Shown here one piece after another: positions 10,313-18,780 of a stretch of DNA of 64,000 nt; positions within the stretch are counted from its first letter, which is position 1, and each line of letters opens with the position of its first letter. The notes beneath the pieces were generated by a model. The model was not told the origin of the DNA and did not search any database. It worked only from the letters and a program-made list of their open reading frames with translations. The stretch is from Blautia sp. SC05B48 (GTDB lineage: Bacteria; Bacillota; Clostridia; Lachnospirales; Lachnospiraceae): the NCBI RefSeq assembly GCF_005848555.1, contig NZ_CP040518.1:1859001-1923000 (forward strand), given 5' to 3'. The translations under genes and the position numbers were made by a program.

Positions 10313-11521
10313 ATGTTGATCGTAAAAAAATTTGGCGGTACTTCTGTGGCAAACAAAGAGCGTATCTTTAACGTTGCCAGAAGATGTATCGAAGATTACA
10401 AAAAAGGAAACGACGTGGTGGTCGTGCTTTCTGCAATGGGTAAGTATACCGATGAGCTGATCACCATGGCAAAAGATATCAATGACAAACCTCCGAAACG
10501 TGAGATGGATATGCTTTTTACCATCGGAGAGCAGATGTCAGTGGCACTGATGTCCATGGCTATGGACAGTCTGGGAGTACCGGCTGTTTCCCTGAACGCT
10601 TTTCAGGTAGCTATGCATACAACAAGTGCACACGGCAGCGCACGCCTGAAAAAGATCGATGCGGCACGTATCCGCAGAGAGCTGGATAACCGCAGGATCG
10701 TTGTGGTCACAGGCTTCCAGGGCATTGATAAATATAATGACTATACCACACTTGGACGTGGCGGTTCTGATACCACAGCCGTAGCTATTGCAGCAGCACT
10801 TCATGCAGATGCTTGTGAGATCTATACCGATGTGGATGGTGTTTATACCGCAGACCCGCGTAAGGTTTCGAATGCCCGCAAGCTCCAGGAGATCACTTAT
10901 GACGAGATGCTTGATCTGGCAACTCTGGGTGCGGGAGTGCTTCATAACCGTTCTGTGGAGATGGCAAAGAAATACGGCGTGCCGCTGGTGGTACGCTCCA
11001 GTCTCAACAACAGCGAAGGAACTGTGGTAAAGGAGGAAGTAACAGTGGAGAGAATGCTGATCAGCGGTGTTGCTCTGGATACAGATGCAGTACGTATTGC
11101 TGTGATCGGACTTAAAGATTCACCAGGAGTGGCATTTAAGCTTTTTGATACCCTGGCTAAGAAAAATATCAATGTGGATATGATCCTTCAGTCTATCGGC
11201 CGTGCCGGAACCAAGGATATTTCCTTTACCGTTGATAAAAATGATCTGGACGATGCAATGGATGTTCTGGAAGCTAACCAGGCACGCATCGCCTATTCTG
11301 AGCTTCATGCGGAGAAAAACATTGCCAAGCTTTCTATTGTAGGAGCAGGCATGATGAGCAATCCGGGTGTTGCTGCAAAAATGTTCGAGAGCCTTTACAA
11401 TGAGGGTGTGAACATCAATATGATCGCAACATCTGAGATCCGTGTGACGGTTCTCATTAACGAGAAAGATGGCGTACGTGCCATGAATGCGGTACATGAT
11501 GCGTTTAATCTTGCAGACTAA
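10313..11521 (+). CDS. lysC: aspartate kinase, monofunctional
   Basis: 402 aa. Phosphorylates aspartate, first step towards lysine, threonine and methionine. Starts with the family signature VKKFGGTSVAN; GRGGSDTTAVA and DVDGVYTADPR form the active-site region. Two C-terminal ACT domains (about 255-400) give feedback control. Lies 21 bp after hom in the same operon, which places committed enzymes and an ACT sensor under one promoter. Confidence 0.95.
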   Translation: MLIVKKFGGTSVANKERIFNVARRCIEDYKKGNDVVVVLSAMGKYTDELITMAKDINDKPPKREMDMLFTIGEQMSVALMSMAMDSLGVPAVSLNAFQVAMHTTSAHGSARLKKIDAARIRRELDNRRIVVVTGFQGIDKYNDYTTLGRGGSDTTAVAIAAALHADACEIYTDVDGVYTADPRKVSNARKLQEITYDEMLDLATLGAGVLHNRSVEMAKKYGVPLVVRSSLNNSEGTVVKEEVTVERMLISGVALDTDAVRIAVIGLKDSPGVAFKLFDTLAKKNINVDMILQSIGRAGTKDISFTVDKNDLDDAMDVLEANQARIAYSELHAEKNIAKLSIVGAGMMSNPGVAAKMFESLYNEGVNINMIATSEIRVTVLINEKDGVRAMNAVHDAFNLAD

Positions 11522-11623
11522 ACAAACAAATTTGAAATATAAAAACATGATATATTTGAAGTAAAATGACGAGGCGGAGGCTTGGAGGAGTCTTCGCCTT
11601 CTATAACGAAGGGATACAGAATT

Positions 11624-12412
11624 ATGAGAAAAAATCTGAAGGGCTGTAAGAAGCTGGCAGGGGAAACTCTGGCCGGTAATTTTACTGTCCCTGTGATCGG
11701 GAGCATTGCAGTTGCGGCGATGAGCGCAATTTCAAGCTATATTTCCACAGCACTTTTTCCGGGAGATTCCCTGTATGCGATCATTGGAGGAGAGGTATTC
11801 AGTTTTATCCTTTCTCTGGTGATCTGTGTTTTTTCCGCAGGACTTTACCGGATCTACCTGAATATTTCCAGAAGGGAAGCCTACTCTTTCGGAGATCTTC
11901 TGTACTTTTTCAGCCATCAGCCGGATCATGTGATCGTGACATCTTTTGTGCTGGCATTGATCAATCTGGTGACATCACTTCCATTGGTGTGGTTTTCTTT
12001 TACAAGCAATATGGGAAATACAACGAAGGAGCAGATGAACTGGACAGTAACTTACATGCTGCTCACACTTCTCGGGTTCGCGCTGAACCTGCTGGCAGCT
12101 ATGCCGTTCACCATGAGCTATTACATCCTGTCCGATAATTCGGACATAAAAGGAGTACAGGCGCTGAAAGCCAGTGCGAAGCTTATGAAAGGACATTACT
12201 GGGAATATATGAAAATGCTCTTAAGTTTTGTTCCGTGGATCATTTTTTCCATATTTACATTGTATCTGGCACTGATCTGGCTGGTGCCTTATATAGAAAC
12301 CTGTATGGCAGTTTTCTATCGGAATATTTCCGGAGAGTTCGATGAGCCACCGGCGGAGCCGTATCCTCCGGTGACTCCGATCCCTCAGTTCCATGATGAA
12401 ACAGAAGCCTGA
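11624..12412 (+). CDS. multi-pass membrane protein, DUF975-like
   Basis: 262 aa from ATG 11624 (GAAGGG at 11608-11613). A TTG at 11582 in the same frame is less likely. Several hydrophobic segments are spaced along the protein, starting at about residues 25-45 and 60-85, with SAGLYRIYLNISRRE and a late conserved-looking patch (LKASAKLMKGHYWEY) that resembles DUF975/glycerophosphoryl diester-type membrane families. Function unknown. It follows lysC by 100 bp and may be a separate unit. Confidence 0.65.
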   Translation: MRKNLKGCKKLAGETLAGNFTVPVIGSIAVAAMSAISSYISTALFPGDSLYAIIGGEVFSFILSLVICVFSAGLYRIYLNISRREAYSFGDLLYFFSHQPDHVIVTSFVLALINLVTSLPLVWFSFTSNMGNTTKEQMNWTVTYMLLTLLGFALNLLAAMPFTMSYYILSDNSDIKGVQALKASAKLMKGHYWEYMKMLLSFVPWIIFSIFTLYLALIWLVPYIETCMAVFYRNISGEFDEPPAEPYPPVTPIPQFHDETEA

Positions 12413-12470
12413 TCGCCTTTCCGGGCACGCAGTTGTTGCAGGCTGTGGAAGAAATTAAAACTTACATCCA

Positions 12471-12959
12471 TTATAGATTCAAAGGAAGTCGTCCCACAAC
12501 TTCCTTTGTCAACACTCCTATGAGAATACCTGCCAGGACACCTGCCACCAGCAGTGCCGGTGCATAAATCATCAAACTCGTATTGCTCACCACGATCATG
12601 GCAACGATCAGCTGACCGATATTATGTGTGACACCACCGGCCACACTGATACCGATCAGACTGAAGCAGGAATGTTTTTTCAAAAGATCCATCACAGTCA
12701 GGCTAAGCGCAGCGCCAGCCAGACTATACAAAATACTGAACAGATTTCCAAACATAAATCCGATCACCAGGATTCTGACAACGGACACGAGAGCCGCTTC
12801 TTTAAAGGAATATCGGTCCAGTATAAAAAGCACCGCCAGGTTTGCAAGTCCGAGCTTGATACCCGGAATCCCTGTAAATACAGGGATCAGAGACTCCACA
12901 TATCCAAAAATGATTGCTACTGCGGCAAATAATCCGAGATAAGCTGTTTTTCGTTTCAT
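12471..12959 (-). CDS. Gx transporter family membrane protein
   Basis: 162 aa, strongly hydrophobic, about five membrane segments, with GIPGIKLGLANLA near residue 30. This is the family named heptaprenyl diphosphate synthase component I, now called Gx transporter, an ECF S-component-like fold. Such genes sit with NusG-II, FMN-binding and ApbE genes in flavin electron-transfer loci, as here. Its role may be substrate or quinone-precursor uptake; this is inference. Minus-strand AAAGGA precedes the ATG. Probably cotranscribed with the NusG-II gene upstream. Confidence 0.8.
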   Translation of the reverse strand: MKRKTAYLGLFAAVAIIFGYVESLIPVFTGIPGIKLGLANLAVLFILDRYSFKEAALVSVVRILVIGFMFGNLFSILYSLAGAALSLTVMDLLKKHSCFSLIGISVAGGVTHNIGQLIVAMIVVSNTSLMIYAPALLVAGVLAGILIGVLTKEVVGRLPLNL

Positions 12960-13025
12960 AAATAAATCCTTTCATTTGTTGCAGGAATATCACAGACAGA
13001 ATACCATCTGTCAGAGAAAACTGTA

Positions 13026-13054
13026 CGGAGAATATACATTACGCATATTCTCCG
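13026..13054 (-). other. intercistronic hairpin
   Basis: CGGAGAATAT and ATATTCTCCG flank a 9-nt loop between the NusG-II and Gx genes. No T run follows on the minus strand, so RNA processing or partial attenuation is more likely than full termination. Confidence 0.5.
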
Positions 13055-13060
13055 GAAATT

Positions 13061-13429
13061 TTATGTCACCGCATCAATTTTCGGGGAACTCTCCGAATCC
13101 TCTGCAGTATTTTCCCCTTCTATCACAACCTTATTAGGAAGGCAGATGATGGAACCGCCGTGCTCGTCCACAGCCTTCTGTTTCATACAGTAATGATCCG
13201 GGCAGGTTGCTTCGATCATGGTAACTTTTCCATCTTTGATCTCGCAGACATTGGTGTCTCCGATGTGTATGATCTGGTCCTGGGAAAGAGAATAGGTTCC
13301 GAACTCTTTTCCGTCAACGGTAATACGGATCATATTATGGGACCGTTTCCCCGCAATCTGAAAACCAAGCCAGAGAACCCCTGCCAGAATCAGGATCCCG
13401 GCAATAAAAATCATTTCTTTTTTCTTCAA
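13061..13429 (-). CDS. NusG domain II-containing membrane-anchored protein
   Basis: 122 aa: an N-terminal membrane anchor (about 7-26), then a small extracytoplasmic beta-domain of the NusG-II type with VDGKEFGTYSL and CPDHYCMKQ, a CPDHxC motif common to this family. Starts with TTG (13427-13429), supported by GGAG seven nt upstream. Family members accompany FMN-binding/ApbE loci and may act in redox protein assembly on the outer face of the membrane; function is not established. Confidence 0.8.
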   Translation of the reverse strand: MKKKEMIFIAGILILAGVLWLGFQIAGKRSHNMIRITVDGKEFGTYSLSQDQIIHIGDTNVCEIKDGKVTMIEATCPDHYCMKQKAVDEHGGSIICLPNKVVIEGENTAEDSESSPKIDAVT

Positions 13430-13463
13430 AACAAATCTCCATTTCTGTTACAGATTCAAAAAA

Positions 13464-13492
13464 ATCATATCATAATCGAAATTAAAAGGCAA
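13464..13492 (-). promoter_or_regulatory. minus-strand promoter for the NusG-II/Gx unit
   Basis: Read on the minus strand: TTGCCT (13487-13492), 17-bp spacer, TATGAT (13464-13469). A TTAA-N6-CTAA dyad sits 7 bp upstream of the -35. Confidence 0.5.
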
Positions 13493-13499
13493 ACATAAG

Positions 13500-13513
13500 T
13501 TAATGATATCTAA
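13500..13513. promoter_or_regulatory. candidate operator 1 (TTAA-TGATAT-CTAA)
   Basis: First of four 14-bp TTAR-N6-CTAA dyads in the 416-bp divergent region; see findings. Confidence 0.45.
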
Positions 13514-13579
13514 CCATAATTCATACAGCTGTTCCAAACGGAAAGGGAGGAGTGGCGAAAAAATTCACATTATAAAAAG

Positions 13580-13593
13580 TTAAAAACTACTAA
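13580..13593. promoter_or_regulatory. candidate operator 2 (TTAA-AAACTA-CTAA)
   Basis: Ends 8 bp upstream of the -35 of the FMN-binding operon promoter. Confidence 0.45.
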
Positions 13594-13601
13594 CAAAAAT
13601 G

Positions 13602-13630
13602 TAGACAAGAAAAAAATCAGATGATATAAT
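13602..13630 (+). promoter_or_regulatory. promoter of the FMN-binding/ApbE operon
   Basis: TAGACA (13602-13607), 17-bp spacer, TATAAT (13625-13630). The leader to the first start codon is about 205 nt. Confidence 0.6.
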
Positions 13631-13643
13631 ACTTGACTGTAAG

Positions 13644-13657
13644 TTAGCAACATCTAA
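13644..13657. promoter_or_regulatory. candidate operator 3 (TTAG-CAACAT-CTAA)
   Basis: Perfect 4-6-4 dyad at about +7 to +20 of the predicted transcript, a repressor position. Same architecture as the site before feoA at 53260-53273. Confidence 0.5.
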
Positions 13658-13671
13658 TTTTATAAAAATGA

Positions 13672-13685
13672 TTAATCTAAACTAA
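13672..13685. promoter_or_regulatory. candidate operator 4 (TTAA-TCTAAA-CTAA)
   Basis: Fourth dyad of the same design, 14 bp downstream of operator 3. Confidence 0.4.
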
Positions 13686-13762
13686 TTTATGGATATGGAT
13701 AAAAATTACATAATTTATCCAAAAGACAGTTATACGCAGATTGCAGGATTGGATCGAGAGCA

Positions 13763-13810
13763 TCTGACGCAGCAATATATGTTCGTATAGCCTGAGTCTG
13801 ATGCAGCAAT
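13763..13810 (+). repeat. short direct repeat in operon leader
   Basis: TCTGACGCAGCAAT (13763-13776) and TCTGATGCAGCAAT (13797-13810), 34 bp apart, in the leader of the FMN-binding operon. No known riboswitch recognised here. Confidence 0.4.
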
Positions 13811-13845
13811 TTACGGAATTGTTATAAATACAAGGGAGAAAAGAG

Positions 13846-14439
13846 ATGAAAAACCAGAATTTTTACATGAGAGTGATCTCATTGCTGTTAGTGGTTCTTG
13901 CTGTGCTTTTTTATAACAGCAGCATGAAAGCCCAGGCAAATGAAAAAGAGATCGCGGCTCTGACAGATAAGGTAGATACACTTCAGGAGCAGCAGAATGA
14001 ACTTCTCAGCGCGCTGGAGACAAGCTACGCAAACCGTGTGAAGAACCAGAGTACTGCAGCAGAAACCGAGGCATCCAGCAGCGACAGCACAGACAACGAA
14101 TCTGTGGACAGCTCCGGTTCAGGCAGTACAGCGGACAGTGGCGAAGCAGACAGCAGCGGAGATAATGTCTATAAAGACGGAACCTATACAGGAGAAGCAC
14201 AGGGTTACGGTGGAACGATTCAGGTTGAGGTGACGCTTTCCGGTGATGAGATCACATCCATTAATGTGACAAGCGCTCCCGGTGAGGACAGCGCGTATCT
14301 TTCTCAGGCAGAAAGCGTGATCGATTCTATTATCAGTGCCCAGAGTACAGATGTGGACACCGTATCAGGAGCAACTTTTAGTTCCACAGGAATTCTGAAT
14401 GCGGTTGATGAAGCTCTTGGAAAGGCGGAAAATTCATGA
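13846..14439 (+). CDS. membrane-anchored FMN-binding domain protein
   Basis: 197 aa. N-terminal membrane anchor (about 9-26), a short coiled-coil-like segment (KEIAALTDKVDTLQEQQNE), a Ser/Glu/Asp-rich flexible linker (about 65-105), then one FMN-binding domain (about 108-195) with the flavinylation motif DTVSGATFSS, whose Thr is the residue ApbE modifies. It should carry covalent FMN outside the membrane. Its stop overlaps the next start (ATGA), which couples it to the ferredoxin-like protein and, further on, to ApbE. Confidence 0.9.
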   Translation: MKNQNFYMRVISLLLVVLAVLFYNSSMKAQANEKEIAALTDKVDTLQEQQNELLSALETSYANRVKNQSTAAETEASSSDSTDNESVDSSGSGSTADSGEADSSGDNVYKDGTYTGEAQGYGGTIQVEVTLSGDEITSINVTSAPGEDSAYLSQAESVIDSIISAQSTDVDTVSGATFSSTGILNAVDEALGKAENS

Positions 14440-15209
14440 AAAAGAGACAGAGGGAAGTAAGGCTGATGCGTGCGGGGATACAGTTAGCGTTCTTTATTGC
14501 GGCACCTTCTCTGTTCTCTACAGCTTTTGCGGGAATCAAATCAATCTTTCTTGCCATTGGATCCGGACAGGCGGTGGAGTGGAATTCTTTTTTGACCGTG
14601 ACGGCCGTTCTTCTGATCTTCACCTGCTTTTTCGGAAGACATTTCTGTGGATATGCGTGTGCGTTCGGATCTTTCGGCGATGCCGTGTACGAAGGCTTTT
14701 CCTGGATCTGGACGAAATGTTTTCATAAAAAAAAGAAACCAGCCCTTTCTGAAAAGCTGGTCCACAGACTTCAGAAAGTCAAATATATCGTACTGGCCCT
14801 GATCCTGCTTTCCTGCATCACAGGTGTATACGGAAAGCTCACAGGAACCAGCCCGTGGGATGTTTTTTCCATGATCACAGCTGGACGGCTTCCAAACAGT
14901 AAATACTTGGTGGGGATCATCCTGCTGATCCTGATCATGATCGGAATGTGCACCCAGGAGCGCTTTTTCTGCCAGTTTCTCTGCCCGATGGGAGCGGTGT
15001 TTGCGCTGATGCCGATTTTGCCGGGAGCCTTATTCCGGAGAAATCGTGAGAAATGCCCGCCGAAATGCGGACTTTGTAAAAAGAGATGTCCGGCGCATCT
15101 GGATATTGACGGTGATACGGCGATGTCAGGGGAATGTCTTTGCTGCCATGCCTGTGCGGCGACATGCCCGCGGAAAAATATTCACATTGGAACAACTGAG
15201 GAAAAATAA
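14436..15209 (+). CDS. 4Fe-4S membrane electron-transfer protein, NapH/NosR/YccM-like
   Basis: 257 aa. Several membrane helices carry the Cys motifs GRHFCGYACAFG and FFCQFLCPMGAV of the NapH/NosR-type family. The C-terminal tail holds a two-cluster ferredoxin domain (CGLCKKRCP and CLCCHACAATCP). It would take electrons from the cytoplasm or quinone pool and pass them to the extracytoplasmic FMN protein encoded upstream. Overlaps that gene by 4 nt and ends 3 bp before apbE, a tight three-gene unit. Confidence 0.88.
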   Translation: MKKRQREVRLMRAGIQLAFFIAAPSLFSTAFAGIKSIFLAIGSGQAVEWNSFLTVTAVLLIFTCFFGRHFCGYACAFGSFGDAVYEGFSWIWTKCFHKKKKPALSEKLVHRLQKVKYIVLALILLSCITGVYGKLTGTSPWDVFSMITAGRLPNSKYLVGIILLILIMIGMCTQERFFCQFLCPMGAVFALMPILPGALFRRNREKCPPKCGLCKKRCPAHLDIDGDTAMSGECLCCHACAATCPRKNIHIGTTEEK

Positions 15210-15212
15210 TCT

Positions 15213-16277
15213 ATGAAATATCAGGCTCTTAAAAAGAAAGCTTTTTTTGCCACAGCAGTACTCACAGGGACAGTGATGCTGTTTCCGGTTGGATGTCCGG
15301 CTGCGGCAGAGAAAGATATACAGAACTATACAGATACCGATTTTGCCATGGATACTGTGGTATCGGAAACACTTTATACCACAGGAGACGATATAAACAG
15401 TAAACTGACTTCAATTCTGACAGATGTGGAGACGAATCTTCTGTCCTGGACAAATGAGAGTTCGCAGATTTATAAGGTGAACGCAGATTGCGGAAACGAT
15501 ACGGAGATTTCCGAAGAACTTTCCGGATATCTGGAACGCATCCTTGCCATTGCGAAAGATTCTAATGGAGCCTTTGATCCGACGATTGGAGAACTGATTC
15601 GGCTGTGGGATATCGGAGGGGAGAATCAGCGGATTCCCGGAAAAGATGAAATTCAGGAAGCGCTGAAGGATTCCGGATACAAAAAGGTTTCCCTGGATGG
15701 AAATATGGTTCATATGGATAAGGGCTGTTCTCTGGATCTCGGAGCTGCCGGAAAGGGAATCGGCTGTGATTCCATCCTGGAATATCTGAAAACGCAGAAA
15801 GAAGTCTCTGCGGCGCTTATGAATCTGGGAGGAAGCAGTGTCATGACTTATGGAAGCAAGCCGGATGGTTCTTCCTGGAATGTGGCAGTGACAGATCCCA
15901 GAGCTGAAAATGAGGATGACTATCTTGGTGTGGTTGCCTTAAATGGTACAGAATTTCTTTCCACATCCGGAGATTATGAGAAATATTTTATCGAAAATGG
16001 TGTAAGGTATCACCACATTATGGACCCGTCTACCGGCTATCCGGCAGAAAGCGGAGTGACCGGGGTAACGGTAGTCTGTGACACCGGACTGGAGGCAGAT
16101 GCGCTTTCCACAGCATGTTTTGTGCTGGGGGTGGAAAAAGGGGCACAGCTGTTGAAAGCTTACGGTGCAGACGGACTTTTTGTGGATGAAGATCATCATG
16201 TATATCTCACTGAGGGGATGAAAGAGCGGTTCAGCCTGATTGCAGATTCCTACAGTGTGGAGGATATTGCAGAGTGA
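15213..16277 (+). CDS. apbE: FAD:protein FMN transferase (ApbE), probable lipoprotein
   Basis: 354 aa. Transfers FMN from FAD to Thr in D-x-x-SGAT motifs of FMN-binding domains. The signal peptide ends in PVGC, an approximate lipobox, so it is likely anchored on the outer face. Family motifs: DFAMDTVVS near residue 45, DLGAAGKGIGCD, MNLGGSSVM, and HHIMDPSTGYPAE, which supplies metal ligands. It lies in the operon with one target and near a second target with three sites (18781-20382). Confidence 0.95.
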   Translation: MKYQALKKKAFFATAVLTGTVMLFPVGCPAAAEKDIQNYTDTDFAMDTVVSETLYTTGDDINSKLTSILTDVETNLLSWTNESSQIYKVNADCGNDTEISEELSGYLERILAIAKDSNGAFDPTIGELIRLWDIGGENQRIPGKDEIQEALKDSGYKKVSLDGNMVHMDKGCSLDLGAAGKGIGCDSILEYLKTQKEVSAALMNLGGSSVMTYGSKPDGSSWNVAVTDPRAENEDDYLGVVALNGTEFLSTSGDYEKYFIENGVRYHHIMDPSTGYPAESGVTGVTVVCDTGLEADALSTACFVLGVEKGAQLLKAYGADGLFVDEDHHVYLTEGMKERFSLIADSYSVEDIAE

Positions 16278-16402
16278 AGCTGATCTCCCGGCGATCCGGT
16301 TTATGACCGTTTGGCAGAGGGAATGCTCATATCCGCGTTACTTGCGATAGTAAACCTGGAAAGGGTTCTATAAATATATCATATTTTTAGGAGGAATAAG
16401 CA

Positions 16403-18616
16403 ATGCAGAAGTGGAATCTACTGAAAAAAACAGCTCCATGCATCTTAAGTCTTGCGGTGGCAGCAACAACTTTTCCGACCGCTGTAATGGCATCTGATCT
16501 TGATGCAGCCGTGGTTTCCGAGGCAGAGGCAGGAGATACGGAAGATTTTGTAACAGAGGAAACAACAGAGGATACAGCAGCAGTGACAGAAGCAGCGGCA
16601 GACGAGACAGAGGATATCCAGCAGGAAGATACAGAAGCTGTTGAGAATCTGGATGAGACAGCAGAGGAAGCAGATCCGTTCTCTACAGGAGAAGAGGATT
16701 TTACAGAAGGCGATGAAGTGGCAGAAGCATTTTCCGATTCTGACCAGCTGACAGGCGAGTATCAGTATGTATATGCAGGACTTACCTGGGGTGAGTACTG
16801 GGCAGCTGAAGGCGTCTATGCAGCTGGAGATACAAGCTCTTCAGAAGAGAAGGATTCACATAGTGAGTTTGATACAGGAGCTTTTGATACAGTAACAAGA
16901 GCAACTGCAAATCATGGACTCCACAGAGGAAGCTATCAGACAGAAGCTACGATCATTGCTGAAGACGGAACCAGATTCGATATATCCTACTGGGAGGATA
17001 AAGGAAGCACACTTTATCTTACAGACGGTTCCAAGGTAAAATGGAACAGAGGCAGTATAACAACAGAAGATGGAAAAACCTATACGATGGATCATTATGA
17101 GATATATGGTCTGAAATATGTTCCGGTAGCAGTTAAGACCGCAGATTTTGCAGATTTCTGCAAAAAGTATAATGTCGTACAGGATGGAGCTATGCTCTCC
17201 GGAGGATACAGTGAAAACAATCTCCAGTATTATAAAGGCCTTGTGGCAGACGTAAATGCACAGACAAATGGTCTGAAATATGCGGAGAAAAATGGTGACG
17301 GCTTTACATTTACAGCAAGAAAATCAGACGGAACAGCTTCCGGTATCAAGGATCAGGCGTTAAAAACAGCAACAGGGATCAAGCCGAGTGTAAAAGCAGC
17401 AAGCGGAAGCTACGGCGAATTCCTCCGTGTGGATCTCAATGGAAATTATGGCGATCTTGGTGCAAATATGCAGGCTGTACGCTGGGATTATTATGGAGAT
17501 GATTCCACATATACAAAATGCCTCGCTTCTTATGGAACCAAGTTTGCCGCAGATAACTGGATGCATAAAGCAATGGGAATCCAGCTTGGACTTACAAAAT
17601 CTGCACGCTGCAAGCTTCCGGGAGGAACAGACGGAACAGGATACTGGAAACTGACAGTGTATGCTCTTGGATATAATGACTATACCTACAGCTTCCAGGC
17701 AACTGCAGAGAATATCGTAAATCCTACAATGGAGCCGACTGATTTTACAAGTCTTAAAACGGAAGTGGAAGCTGCAAAAGCTCTGGCAGAGAAGGATTAC
17801 ACAATTGCAACCTGGAAGTCCTTTGCCGGTGAGCTTCAGGAAGCAGAAGACATTCTTGCAAAAACAGATGCAAGTCAGGCTGAGGTAAATGAAGCACTTG
17901 AACATCTTCAGGGAGCAGAGAAAGAGCTTCAGAAGGTAACAGTTACACTTGATAAGACAGCAGCTGCTGTATATATAGGAAAAACGACGACTCTTAAGGC
18001 AACAACAAATGACAGCGATGCAGCAGTAACATTTAAGTCCGGCAACACAAAGGTTGCAACAGTAAGCAGCAAGGGTGTTGTTAAAGGCGTAAAAGCCGGA
18101 ACAGCAGTTATCACAGCAAAGGTAGGAAATGCCACAGCAACCTGCAAGGTAACAGTAAAAGCTTCTACAATTAAATTTGCAAAGGCCTCCGTAACGATCT
18201 ACAAAGGAAAAACAGCAACTGTAAAAGCAACTGCAACACCATCTGCAACTGTAAAATACACAAGCAGCAACACAAAGGTTGCAACCGTAAACAGCAAAAC
18301 AGGTGTTGTAAAAGGAATCAAAGCAGGAACCGTTACGATTACAGCAAAGGCAGGAGCCCTGAAGACAACCTGCAAAGTAGTTGTCAAGAATCCTGCATTC
18401 AGTCTTGTAAAATCTTCTGCAACGATCAAAAAAGGTAAAACAACAACCATCAGATCCAAAGCAGCACCTGCAGGCAAGGTTACATATACAAGCAGCAATA
18501 AAAAAGTTGCAGCTGTAAACAGCAAGGGTGTTGTAAAGGGAATCAAAAAAGGTAAAGCAACGATCACAGTGAAATGCAACGGAATTACAAAGAAATTTGT
18601 GGTAACTGTTAAATAA
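16403..18616 (+). CDS. secreted surface protein with FIVAR and three BIG2 Ig-like domains
   Basis: 737 aa, start after AGGAGG at 16390-16395. Signal peptide (1-30), acidic Thr/Glu-rich linker (30-115), an unrecognised folded region (about 116-440) beginning YQYVYAGLTWGEYW, a FIVAR-like helical segment (about 446-510), then three BIG2 bacterial Ig-like repeats (about 513-586, 589-662, 664-737), each with a KGVVKG-type signature. No LPXTG. Its place between two flavin-protein units suggests a surface role in the same process, but this is only positional evidence. Confidence 0.75.
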   Translation: MQKWNLLKKTAPCILSLAVAATTFPTAVMASDLDAAVVSEAEAGDTEDFVTEETTEDTAAVTEAAADETEDIQQEDTEAVENLDETAEEADPFSTGEEDFTEGDEVAEAFSDSDQLTGEYQYVYAGLTWGEYWAAEGVYAAGDTSSSEEKDSHSEFDTGAFDTVTRATANHGLHRGSYQTEATIIAEDGTRFDISYWEDKGSTLYLTDGSKVKWNRGSITTEDGKTYTMDHYEIYGLKYVPVAVKTADFADFCKKYNVVQDGAMLSGGYSENNLQYYKGLVADVNAQTNGLKYAEKNGDGFTFTARKSDGTASGIKDQALKTATGIKPSVKAASGSYGEFLRVDLNGNYGDLGANMQAVRWDYYGDDSTYTKCLASYGTKFAADNWMHKAMGIQLGLTKSARCKLPGGTDGTGYWKLTVYALGYNDYTYSFQATAENIVNPTMEPTDFTSLKTEVEAAKALAEKDYTIATWKSFAGELQEAEDILAKTDASQAEVNEALEHLQGAEKELQKVTVTLDKTAAAVYIGKTTTLKATTNDSDAAVTFKSGNTKVATVSSKGVVKGVKAGTAVITAKVGNATATCKVTVKASTIKFAKASVTIYKGKTATVKATATPSATVKYTSSNTKVATVNSKTGVVKGIKAGTVTITAKAGALKTTCKVVVKNPAFSLVKSSATIKKGKTTTIRSKAAPAGKVTYTSSNKKVAAVNSKGVVKGIKKGKATITVKCNGITKKFVVTVK

Positions 18617-18645
18617 TGCAACTGTTTAGCAAAGAGTAAGAACAA

Positions 18646-18681
18646 CCTCTGCCGCAGACCCTTTTATGTCTGCGGCAGAGG
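18646..18681 (+). terminator. hairpin after the BIG2 gene, probable terminator
   Basis: Perfect 14-bp stem CCTCTGCCGCAGAC / GTCTGCGGCAGAGG with an 8-nt loop. The following TCTGCTCATTT is only weakly T-rich. Confidence 0.6.
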
Positions 18682-18780
18682 TCTGCTCATTTCTACAGCA
18701 ATCCGGAAAATCACCTGGAATGCGATACAGAGCATATGCCTGACGGGAAGCCGCATAGAAAGAGGGGAGAACAAGTATCC

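Noticed and set aside
11571-11601. terminator after lysC (AGGCGGAG / CTTCGCCT)
   Set aside because: Short stem with one G-T pair and no T run; may be chance, so not listed.
12624-12942. two plus-strand frames over the Gx gene
   Set aside because: Opposite-strand shadows of a clear membrane protein.
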